Assembly: GCA_016919605.1 (NCBI GenBank)
Contig: JACXTQ010000325.1
Coordinates: 1-6,919 of the forward strand
DNA: 6,919 nucleotides
From: Methylovulum sp.
GTDB lineage: Bacteria; Pseudomonadota; Gammaproteobacteria; Methylococcales; Methylomonadaceae
Direction: 5' to 3'
This document shows, one piece after another, positions 1 to 5,853 of this stretch (position 1 is its first letter; every line of letters begins with the position of its first letter). Both the position numbers and the translations under genes were made by a program. Under the pieces are notes generated by a model. The model did not search any database. It was not told the DNA's origin and worked only from the letters and a program-made list of their open reading frames with translations.

Positions 1-56
1 CCGTTATGATGTCCGCCGACAACAGCGGCAATCTCACTCAACAACATAACCATCAT
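1..56 (-). CDS. murF: MurF, UDP-MurNAc-tripeptide--D-Ala-D-Ala ligase, N-terminal fragment
   Basis: Only the first 18 or so codons are in the window; the gene runs off the left edge. The fragment reads MMVMLLSEIAAVVGGHHNG, which fits the usual MurF N-terminus (a short helix ending in GG before the N-terminal substrate-binding domain). MurF adds D-Ala-D-Ala to UDP-MurNAc-tripeptide in the cytoplasm, the last soluble step of precursor synthesis. Its first ATG overlaps the murE stop in an ATGA junction, which suggests translational coupling. A GGAG at 60-63 lies 3 nt before the ATG at 56 and 6 nt before the next ATG at 53, so the second ATG may be the one used. The identification rests mainly on position directly after murE; the visible sequence alone would be weak. 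Confidence 0.8.
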   Translation of the reverse strand, partial: MMVMLLSEIAAVVGGHHN

Positions 57-1531
57 TTTCTCCACTGTGCCAGGGCATCAAGCACTACCTGTTGGTCACT
101 AAACGGATATTTAACGCCGTGAATATCCTGATAATCCTCATGTCCCTTACCCGCCACCACAATACAATCCTCGTCACTGGCTCTGGCTATTGCGCTACGT
201 ATGGCCTCTTCACGGTTTGCCAGCACTTCGGTCTTACTAGTATCACAACCATCCAAAATAGCCTTAATAATGCTGGCGCTGTCCTCAAATCTGGGGTTGT
301 CGTCGGTGACGATCACATAATCCGCGCGTTGTCCGGCACAAGCACCCATCAGCGGACGTTTACCACCATCGCGGTTACCACCACAGCCAAATACTACCCA
401 TAAGGCACGTTGGCAATGCTTACGCGCACTGCGCAATACTTTATCCAAAGCATCAGGCGTATGGGCATAATCAACAAAAACTAAGGGCTGTTTAACGCCA
501 CCAAAACATTCCATACGTCCGCTAATAGCTTGCAAACGGGTCAATTTTGTAACAGCTTGCGCAAAAGGCTCGCCCATTGCCAACATCGCCGCGAGCACTA
601 ACACAACATTTTCAACGTTAAAGTCGCCATATAAAGGCACTTCAATGGTTTTGCTGACAGAGCGCCATGCCACCGTCAATTCAAGACCACCGGCATGAGC
701 ATAACTGCTGGGTACTTGCAAGGTTTCACCTCTGACCAGCGTTTTCCCGTGGCGACTAACCCCCCAAATCACTGCCGTAGCCGGCGTTTCGGCGAGCATC
801 CGCCCACTACCTTCGGCATCAAGGTTAATGACCACGAACTCCAGCCCTGGCTGTTTTAACAATAACAGCTTGGCTTCCAGATAGGCAGCCATCGTACCGT
901 GATAATCCAGATGATCATGGGAGATGTTGGTGAACACCGCGCCCTTAAAATTTACGCCATTAACCCGCCCTTGTGCCAAACCGTGGGAGGAAACTTCCAT
1001 CGCCACCGCTTGTTTGCCTTGGCTATGCAAGCTTGCCAACAGTTGTTGCACAGTTAAGGCATCGGGAGTGGTATTGGCGGTTTTGGCAAGCTGCCCCCAT
1101 TTACCCCATCCTAGCGTACCGATAATGCCGCACGCATCGAGCATTTGCGCCAAGAATTGGCTACATGAGGTTTTGCCATTGGTTCCGGTAATGCCAATCA
1201 CCGCCATTTTTTGCGATGGTTGCCCATAAAAGCGGGCGGCGAGCTGCCCTAAATTATCGCTTAAACCGTCAATGGCTAAGGTTGGCACAGCCGTGATGGT
1301 GGCCGCCAAGGCTGCTCCGTTTCCGACAGGATCATAAAGTATCAATAGCGCACCTTGGGCAATGGCTTGCCCAGCATGACTTAAGCCGTGCTGTTGACTG
1401 CCGTTCAGGGCGATAAAGGTATCGCCTGGCCGAATTTGACGACTATCCAATACCAAGCCATTCACCCAAAGCGCGACCATTTCTGGAGGTAGCGCGGGAA
1501 CCAGTCCGTCTAACAAAGCGTGTAGGTTCAT
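53..1531 (-). CDS. murE: MurE, UDP-MurNAc-L-Ala-D-Glu--meso-diaminopimelate ligase
   Basis: Cytoplasmic ATP-dependent ligase that adds the third residue of the peptidoglycan stem peptide. At 492 residues it has normal length. Visible motifs in order: the ATP-binding loop GITGTNGKTS (113-122), TTPDA (154-158), HDHLDYHG (205-212), a lysine in the context YLEAK (about 221) that matches the carbamylated lysine of Mur ligases, YAHTPD (355-360), GCGGNRDGGKRP (382-393), DNPR (411-414) and GKGHE (461-465). DNPR is the signature of enzymes specific for meso-diaminopimelate rather than lysine, as expected in a Gram-negative. The start gives MNLHALLDGL, aligning with other MurE N-termini. It lies 9 nt after the ftsI stop, and no Shine-Dalgarno-like sequence precedes it, so translation probably depends on ribosomes arriving from ftsI. 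The stop overlaps the murF start. Confidence 0.97.
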   Translation of the reverse strand: MNLHALLDGLVPALPPEMVALWVNGLVLDSRQIRPGDTFIALNGSQQHGLSHAGQAIAQGALLILYDPVGNGAALAATITAVPTLAIDGLSDNLGQLAARFYGQPSQKMAVIGITGTNGKTSCSQFLAQMLDACGIIGTLGWGKWGQLAKTANTTPDALTVQQLLASLHSQGKQAVAMEVSSHGLAQGRVNGVNFKGAVFTNISHDHLDYHGTMAAYLEAKLLLLKQPGLEFVVINLDAEGSGRMLAETPATAVIWGVSRHGKTLVRGETLQVPSSYAHAGGLELTVAWRSVSKTIEVPLYGDFNVENVVLVLAAMLAMGEPFAQAVTKLTRLQAISGRMECFGGVKQPLVFVDYAHTPDALDKVLRSARKHCQRALWVVFGCGGNRDGGKRPLMGACAGQRADYVIVTDDNPRFEDSASIIKAILDGCDTSKTEVLANREEAIRSAIARASDEDCIVVAGKGHEDYQDIHGVKYPFSDQQVVLDALAQWRK

Positions 1532-1540
1532 TGGCGTACG

Positions 1541-3388
1541 TTATTGAAGTTGTTGGGTTAATAAAATAGGCATAGTTTCCACTTGATCAGGAGCCACGTC
1601 GAGTATCCGTAACGCGCCGGTCATCACTCTGGAAAACACGGGGGCGGACACCAAGCCACCGTAATATTGTCCGGCGGAAGGCTCGTCGATCATAACCACC
1701 ATCACCAGACGCGGATCTCTTGCCGGAGCTATGCCTGCAAATACCGAGAAATATTTTTTCGCCATATAACCACCGCGACCACCGGATTTTTTTACCGTAC
1801 CGGTTTTGCCCGCGACCGTATAACCATCGACCTTCGCCTCATAAGCCGTACCGTCTTTGGTGATGACCTGCTCCATCATGGCTCTAACGCTACGTGCAGT
1901 TTTTACCGAAAACACCCGCTGTGCGCCATCGTCTTCTTCTCGCTTTAACAAGCTGACCGAATGTAATACACCATCATCGGCCAAAGCAGTGTAGGCTCTG
2001 GCCAATTGCAAGGCGGATGTACTTAGGCCATAACCAAATGACAAGGTAGCCCGTGCAAAATCATTTAAACGATGGTAGTCAATCAAACTACCGTTAGCTT
2101 CACCAGGAAAACCGATTTTTGCCGAACTACCAAAACCGAGCTTACGGTAAACGCCCCAAAAATATTTAGGCGGCATTCTGAGTGCCATTTGGCTAACGGC
2201 AATATTACTGGACTTTTTGATTACCTTGGTCAAATCCATCGTGCCATAATTATGCACGTCCTTAACCGTGCGGTGGCCTATGGAAAAACTGCCATTGGTA
2301 TAAAACATATCCGTGGGCTTGACATAACCGCCTTCAAGGCCGGCTGCAACTACAAACGGCTTGACCGTTGAACCTGGCTCAAACACATCGTTGATGGCAC
2401 GGTTACGGTAAGAGCTTTTTTGTTTGGTGTTAGGATTGAATGAAGGCTGGTTGGTCGCCGCCAACAACTCGCCGGTTTTGGCATCCAAAATCACCAACAC
2501 ACCGGTTTTGGCCTTGTTTTCCTCAACCGCCCGTTCCAATTCCCGATACGCCAGATATTGGATACGCTCATCAATGCTTAATTCGACATCCTTGCCTTTG
2601 ACGGCTTCCTTACTGTCGGTCACGGCAACCACATGCCCTTGCCCGTCCTTGATCACCCGCTTGCTACCGGAAATTCCTTGCAAGGTTTTTTCATAACCTG
2701 CCTCCACCCCTTCCTGACCAACATCTTTAGCGTCGGTAAAGCCCAACAAATGCGCAGCCACTTCACGGGTGGGATAAAAGCGTTTATATTCAGGTTCGAT
2801 AAAAATGCCGGCGACCTTTAAGGTTTTGATTTGCTCACCAATTGAAGGGTCAATCCTACGCGCCAGATAGACAAATTGCCGAGGTTTGTCAGTTTTGACC
2901 AAACTGGCCACCTTGCCAACCGGCAAAGACAGCAATTTTTCGATTTGCGCGATTTTCAGGTCTTTTTCTTTTTTATAATCATTGAGCACCTGAAGCTTTT
3001 CCTCTTCAGTCATCTTCATTTCTTTTTCTAAATGGAGTTGCTCTTTTTTAAACTTGCGGAAAGCCTTTTCCATTTGCTTGACCCGCGCCTCATCATCTTT
3101 TTTGACTTCATAGGCGTTGATAATAATGGAATGCACAGGCGTACTGACTGCCAACGGTTCGCCATTACGATCCTTAATCATGCCCCGCGATGCCATAATC
3201 GTCTGCACACCGACATGCTCGTAAACATTTTCCAGCTTACTGTCATATTGGTAAACGAGTTGCAGGTAAACTGCACGACCGATCAGCGCCACCATACACA
3301 GCATCATAAACACCAGCAGGAAACGTCTTCTACCCGTAAAATCCGTATTCGGCACAGGCGCTGTTTTTTTCAATCGGAAGTCGATCAT
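1541..3388 (-). CDS. ftsI: FtsI (PBP3), septal peptidoglycan DD-transpeptidase
   Basis: Class B penicillin-binding protein that cross-links peptidoglycan at the division septum, working with FtsW and the FtsQLB complex. The 615 residues show a short basic cytoplasmic tail, one membrane anchor at about 22-45, then the periplasmic dimerisation domain starting at SRGMIKDRNGEPLAVS (68-82). The transpeptidase domain has all three catalytic motifs: STVK (340-343, nucleophile Ser340) within VFEPGSTVKPF, SSN (393-395) and KTGT (528-531). YYGGLVSAPVF (576-585) is also typical. Oddity: residues about 95-152 are a Lys/Glu-rich, probably helical stretch some 40 residues longer than the matching part of E. 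coli FtsI, which makes this protein slightly long. The ATG is 7 nt after the ftsL stop with no clear ribosome binding site, suggesting coupling to ftsL. The protein is the classical target of beta-lactams such as aztreonam. Confidence 0.97.
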   Translation of the reverse strand: MIDFRLKKTAPVPNTDFTGRRRFLLVFMMLCMVALIGRAVYLQLVYQYDSKLENVYEHVGVQTIMASRGMIKDRNGEPLAVSTPVHSIIINAYEVKKDDEARVKQMEKAFRKFKKEQLHLEKEMKMTEEEKLQVLNDYKKEKDLKIAQIEKLLSLPVGKVASLVKTDKPRQFVYLARRIDPSIGEQIKTLKVAGIFIEPEYKRFYPTREVAAHLLGFTDAKDVGQEGVEAGYEKTLQGISGSKRVIKDGQGHVVAVTDSKEAVKGKDVELSIDERIQYLAYRELERAVEENKAKTGVLVILDAKTGELLAATNQPSFNPNTKQKSSYRNRAINDVFEPGSTVKPFVVAAGLEGGYVKPTDMFYTNGSFSIGHRTVKDVHNYGTMDLTKVIKKSSNIAVSQMALRMPPKYFWGVYRKLGFGSSAKIGFPGEANGSLIDYHRLNDFARATLSFGYGLSTSALQLARAYTALADDGVLHSVSLLKREEDDGAQRVFSVKTARSVRAMMEQVITKDGTAYEAKVDGYTVAGKTGTVKKSGGRGGYMAKKYFSVFAGIAPARDPRLVMVVMIDEPSAGQYYGGLVSAPVFSRVMTGALRILDVAPDQVETMPILLTQQLQ

Positions 3389-3395
3389 TCAGGCA

Positions 3396-3668
3396 TTAAG
3401 GTTTGAGATAAATAATTTCTTCACGCTTAGGGACGACTAGCTTAAGCTGATTCAGCGCAGCGGACTCGACCCGATTTTCTTCCAAAAGCATGGTGATCTC
3501 CAACTGCACTTGCCCCCACTCCGTTTCATATTGGTCAAGAGCCGCTTGTTGCTGCTGGATTTCAATAAAGACTAAGCGGGCGCTGTATTGGTAATAGACC
3601 ACCGCTATCGCCGACACCAACAACGCCATAAACAACAGACCTATCCCTAAAACCCGCCATGACCCCAT
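3396..3668 (-). CDS. ftsL: FtsL, bitopic cell division protein
   Basis: Small division protein of 90 residues that joins FtsB and FtsQ in the inner membrane and helps activate FtsWI at the septum. Sequence shows a very short N-terminal tail, one membrane segment (about 6-26, GIGLLFMALLVSAIAVV), and a periplasmic helix rich in Gln, Glu and Leu (about 32-78) suited to coiled-coil pairing with FtsB. It ends in VVPKREEIIYLKP, a tail typical of FtsL in this group. FtsL is poorly conserved in sequence, so the call leans on size, topology and position between rsmH and ftsI, which is diagnostic. The ATG overlaps the last base of the rsmH stop (TAATG). A good GGAG at 3677-3680, inside the end of rsmH, lies 8 nt upstream of the start. 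Confidence 0.93.
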   Translation of the reverse strand: MGSWRVLGIGLLFMALLVSAIAVVYYQYSARLVFIEIQQQQAALDQYETEWGQVQLEITMLLEENRVESAALNQLKLVVPKREEIIYLKP

Positions 3669-4594
3669 TATGCTTTCTCCGCAACCCGCATGACGGCGCT
3701 GCGCGAACGGACATTGTGCGCAATTTCTTGATCGCTGGCCTTAATGGCCTTACCGCCCTTTTTTAAAACACCTTTAGTAATGTCGACCTCTTTAATGGGA
3801 AACTTGCCCGGATCATATTTTGCGCCGGATTCGGCACGAAAAAAACGTTTGACTATTCGGTCTTCAAGGGAATGGAAAGAAATGACCACCAGTCGCCCAC
3901 CTGGCTTTAACAACGCGATAGCGTGCAATAAAACTTGTTTAAGTTCGTCCAACTCGCTGTTGACAACAATCCGTATCGCCTGAAAAGAACGGGTTGCAGG
4001 ATGCTTGTGCTTTTCCCTAATCGGAACGGCTTCTTCGATCAGTTTTGCTAATTGCCGTGTCGTGATCAACGGCTCCTGTAGACGCTGCTCAATAATAGCC
4101 CTAGCGATACGCCGCGCAAAACGCTCTTCACCATAATCAAACAAGGCGGCGACCAAATCGGGTTCTGACACCTGCGCCAACCATTGCGCGGCGGACAGGC
4201 CAACGGATGTGTCCATACGCATATCTAAGGGGCCATCGTGCAAAAAACTGAAACCGCGTTCGGGATTGTCAAGTTGTGGCGAGGAAACGCCCAAATCGAT
4301 TAAAATGCCATCAACTTGCCCAATCACCCGCTCAGTGACAGTCTTCGTATACAGTTGTGAAAAACAAGCGTGGACTAAGCTAAAGCGCGGATCTTGTTGC
4401 AGAAGCTGCGCAGTGGCCGAGCCGATGGCATCCAAATCCCGATCCAACGCCAGCAGCCGCCCGCTCTCACCCAATTGCGCCAAAATAGCTTGGCTATGCC
4501 CCCCGCGTCCAAACGTACAATCGACATACAGACCGTCTGCCCTAATCGCCAACTGCTCCAATGCTTCCGCCAGCATGACGGGCAAATGTTCCAC
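3668..4594 (-). CDS. rsmH: RsmH (MraW), 16S rRNA m4C1402 N4-methyltransferase
   Basis: S-adenosylmethionine-dependent enzyme that methylates N4 of C1402 in the ribosomal P site of 16S rRNA. RsmI, encoded upstream in this window, adds the 2'-O-methyl to the same nucleotide. The 308 residues are normal for the family. Visible motifs: the SAM-binding loop DCTFGRGGHS (25-34), LALDRD (48-53), DGILIDLGVSSPQLD (95-109), ERGFSFLHDGPLDMRMD (112-128), ATRSFQAIRIVVNSEL (200-215), VVISFHSLEDRIVKRFF (236-252) and the basic C-terminal NVRSRSAVMR (294-303). The start codon is GTG (4592-4594), preceded by GAGG about 8 nt upstream in the 13-nt gap after the mraZ stop. No closer ATG fits: the next, at residue 7, would cut the conserved N-terminus. 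The 3' end carries the ftsL ribosome binding site and overlaps the ftsL ATG by one base. Confidence 0.96.
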   Translation of the reverse strand: MEHLPVMLAEALEQLAIRADGLYVDCTFGRGGHSQAILAQLGESGRLLALDRDLDAIGSATAQLLQQDPRFSLVHACFSQLYTKTVTERVIGQVDGILIDLGVSSPQLDNPERGFSFLHDGPLDMRMDTSVGLSAAQWLAQVSEPDLVAALFDYGEERFARRIARAIIEQRLQEPLITTRQLAKLIEEAVPIREKHKHPATRSFQAIRIVVNSELDELKQVLLHAIALLKPGGRLVVISFHSLEDRIVKRFFRAESGAKYDPGKFPIKEVDITKGVLKKGGKAIKASDQEIAHNVRSRSAVMRVAEKA

Positions 4595-4607
4595 TTACTA
4601 ATCCTCA

Positions 4608-5075
4608 TTAAAATGATAAATGCCCCAAGTCCTCGACACCTTCGTTATCGTTGCTGTCCAACCAATCCCGTTCTTTGGCATTCCAAGCAGCTTCATGCCA
4701 AATCTCAAACTTATCGAGTTGGCCCACCAAGACAATTTTTTTGTCCATGCCGGCAAACGCCCGCAGCTTTTCGGGTAACAAGACACGGCCTTGGCTGTCC
4801 ATTTCACATTCGGAGGCATTGCCGATGAGAAAACGCCTAAGCTTGCCTGCGGCTTTATTCAGGGTGGGCAATTGTCTGATCGTGTTTTCAAGCTTTTCCC
4901 ATTCCGGCAAAGGGTAGAGCCACAAGCAACCGTTTTCCCCCGTACACCGCTCATTAACGGCGACCGTGACAATCATCTGGCGTTGGCAACACTGCTGTAA
5001 GGCTTCCCGATAACGGGTGGGAATGGCAATACGCCCTTTGTCATCAAGATTGATTGAACTGATGCCGCGAAACAA
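4608..5075 (-). CDS. mraZ: MraZ, transcriptional regulator of the dcw cluster
   Basis: DNA-binding protein of the AbrB/MraZ fold that forms ring-shaped oligomers and, in E. coli, represses its own promoter. The call is clear from MFRGISSINLDDKGRIAIPTR at the start, LYPLPEWEKLE (53-63), and two DxxxR motifs, D11-R15 and D93-R97, one per SpoVT/AbrB-like half. Length is 155 residues against 152 in E. coli. Start choice: the frame is open to an ATG at 5126, but the added 17 residues contain five Trp and match no MraZ I know. The TTG at 5073-5075 gives the conserved (M)FRGIS start, with GGGG about 6 nt upstream, so I place the start there. Compared with E. coli there is a small insertion near 43-50 with two extra cysteines (C44, C50). 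It is the first gene of the operon, behind a strong promoter. Confidence 0.93.
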   Translation of the reverse strand: MFRGISSINLDDKGRIAIPTRYREALQQCCQRQMIVTVAVNERCTGENGCLWLYPLPEWEKLENTIRQLPTLNKAAGKLRRFLIGNASECEMDSQGRVLLPEKLRAFAGMDKKIVLVGQLDKFEIWHEAAWNAKERDWLDSNDNEGVEDLGHLSF

Positions 5076-5077
5076 AA

Positions 5078-5124
5078 TCCACCCCAATTCCCAAAAAATC
5101 CATTTTTTTACCCATTTACACCAC
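5078..5124 (-). promoter_or_regulatory. Probable MraZ operator: phased TGG repeats in the mraZ leader
   Basis: Between the promoter and the TTG start the minus strand carries TGG at 5123, 5114, 5102, 5093 and 5081 (first base of each, reading downward). The steps are 9, 12, 9 and 12 bp, so two turns of the helix (21 bp) separate alternate copies. Known MraZ operators are several TGGG-type repeats at roughly helical spacing between the mraZ promoter and its start codon. Two copies here are TGGG; the others are TGGT or TGGA, and an extra GGGG lies at 5082-5085. Position and phasing suggest autorepression by MraZ; binding is inferred. Confidence 0.6.
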
Positions 5125-5144
5125 ATTTAACCCTAATTAAGCGC

Positions 5145-5173
5145 ACTATAGATTCCATTCAACAGTTAGTCAA
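5145..5173 (-). promoter_or_regulatory. Sigma70 promoter of the dcw operon (Pmra)
   Basis: On the minus strand a -35 box TTGACT (5168-5173) and a -10 box TATAGT (5145-5150) are separated by exactly 17 bp. Each box matches the consensus at 5 of 6 positions. The predicted transcription start is near 5138, giving a leader of about 63 nt before the TTG start of mraZ. It is the best promoter-like sequence in the window and is positioned as the mra promoter is in E. coli, upstream of mraZ. No other convincing promoter was seen within the genes downstream. Confidence 0.8.
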
Positions 5174-5422
5174 GAATGATTTTGGATTGAAATCTTGCTT
5201 TTTTGACAATAACTTACAAAGCCTTGGCGGACAGCATAGGCGATATATGGGTAATTTTGACAAATCTCAAGATTTATCAATAAAGTGAGCCATTTTAGTG
5301 CAGGGGGTTTTCGGAATAAAGAATGGATGCCGCAAGGGCTTAAGATCGAGGTGTCACATGCCTGTAACATAAAAAAGGGCGCGATGCACCACATTAATGG
5401 TATTAATTCACAAATCACCCAT
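5174..5422. other. Non-coding region between rnpB terminator and dcw promoter
   Basis: About 250 bases with no gene that I can support. A frame on the minus strand (5170 to 5607) runs through it, but it enters rnpB and has no ribosome binding site or recognisable protein. The region is AT-rich and contains a 24-bp near-palindrome (5257-5280) and two ATTAAT palindromes 3 bp apart (5393-5407). It also has a partial dyad resembling an NtrC site (5286-5302) that I do not trust. The likely role is regulatory sequence upstream of the dcw promoter, but nothing here identifies a regulator. Confidence 0.5.
5257..5280. repeat. 24-bp near-perfect inverted repeat
   Basis: The plus strand reads TTGACAAATCT, a CA centre, then AGATTTATCAA. 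The 11-bp arms differ at one position. In a minus-strand transcript the odd pair is a G-U wobble, giving a 10-bp stem with a UUGA loop. No T-run follows on either strand, so it does not look like an intrinsic terminator. It sits 84 bp upstream of the -35 box of the dcw promoter. It may be an operator for a dimeric regulator or a transcript hairpin; the function is unknown. Confidence 0.6.
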
Positions 5423-5443
5423 AAAAAAAAGCGGTAAAGCCCT
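5423..5443 (-). terminator. Probable weak intrinsic terminator of rnpB
   Basis: On the minus strand a short hairpin AGGG-CTTTA-CC(G)CT (5430-5443), four pairs with a bulged G, runs straight into eight T residues (5423-5430). It lies just after the 3' end of the RNase P RNA, where a terminator is expected. The stem is short, so termination may be partial and some transcription could continue towards mraZ. Confidence 0.5.
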
Positions 5444-5449
5444 AGTAAG

Positions 5450-5801
5450 AAGAAAGAGTTGACCTGTAAGCCGGGTTCTGTCGAGAACAGCCATTCATCT
5501 AGGCTGCAAGTCACCTTACAGCTCAAGCAATCTACCCAGGAACCGCGCGGGCCACGCGTCTGTCCCTCTATTTGATCTTGCTCCGGGTGGGGTTTACCCT
5601 GCCACACCTGTTACCAGTTGCGCGGTGCGCTCTTACCGCACCTTTTCACCCTTACCTGCCAAAGACAGGCGGTTTATTTTCTGCGGCACTTTCCGTAGGT
5701 TCACACCTCCCAGGCGTTACCTGGCACCCTGCCCAGTGGAGCCCGGACTTTCCTCCATTTTATCGCAAGGATAAAACAGCGACTGCTCGGTCAACTCTTC
5801 C
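5450..5801 (-). ncRNA. rnpB: RNase P catalytic RNA (M1 RNA), bacterial type A
   Basis: RNA subunit of the ribozyme that removes 5' leaders from pre-tRNAs, acting with the RnpA protein. Reading the minus strand, the conserved block GGAGGAAAGTCCGGGCTCC is at 5738-5756, then GGGCAGGGTGCCAGGTAACG, GGTAAGGGTGAAA, GGTGCGGTAAGAGCGCACC, the L15 region GGGTAAACCCCACCCGG (5584-5600), CCTAGATGAATG, and ACAGAACCCGGCTTA (5467-5481). All match the E. coli M1 RNA core in order. The ends pair as helix P1: 5789-5801 with 5452-5464, 13 pairs including one G-U, which sets both ends to within a few bases. Length is about 350 nt against 377 in E. coli, mainly because P3 is a simple hairpin (5758-5776). It has its own promoter and a likely terminator. 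Confidence 0.97.
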
Positions 5802-5808
5802 ATCCGCC

Positions 5809-5817
5809 AGTATAACA
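5809..5817 (-). promoter_or_regulatory. Extended -10 promoter of rnpB
   Basis: The minus strand has TGT followed directly by TATACT (-10 box at 5809-5814), an extended -10 element. The predicted transcription start, near 5802, coincides with the 5' end of the P1 helix, which supports the call. No good -35 box lies 16-18 bp upstream (only AACATA/CAACAT). A 7-bp inverted repeat, AACATAT at 5814-5820 and ATATGTT at 5831-5837, overlaps the -10 box and spacer. Confidence 0.7.
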
Positions 5818-5853
5818 TATTTGTTTATTGATATGTTGCACGATTTTAATATT

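Noticed and set aside
3032..3406. Plus-strand frame of 124 residues opposite ftsI
   Set aside because: It is antisense to the conserved ftsI sequence, has odd composition (many His and Asn) and no promoter or binding site; it is a shadow frame.
4375..4608. Minus-strand frame overlapping the start of rsmH
   Set aside because: It is an alternative frame over the SAM-binding region of rsmH, with implausible Trp-rich translation.
5286..5302. Dyad on the minus strand (TGCACTAAAATGGCTCA) resembling an NtrC site, with a TGGTGCA half-site near 5385-5391
   Set aside because: The second half of the dyad is wrong, the other copy is only a half-site, and no sigma54 -24/-12 promoter was found nearby.
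5170..5607. 145-residue minus-strand open frame between rnpB and mraZ
   Set aside because: It runs deep into the RNase P RNA, has no ribosome binding site at its first or internal ATG, and its translation resembles no protein I know.
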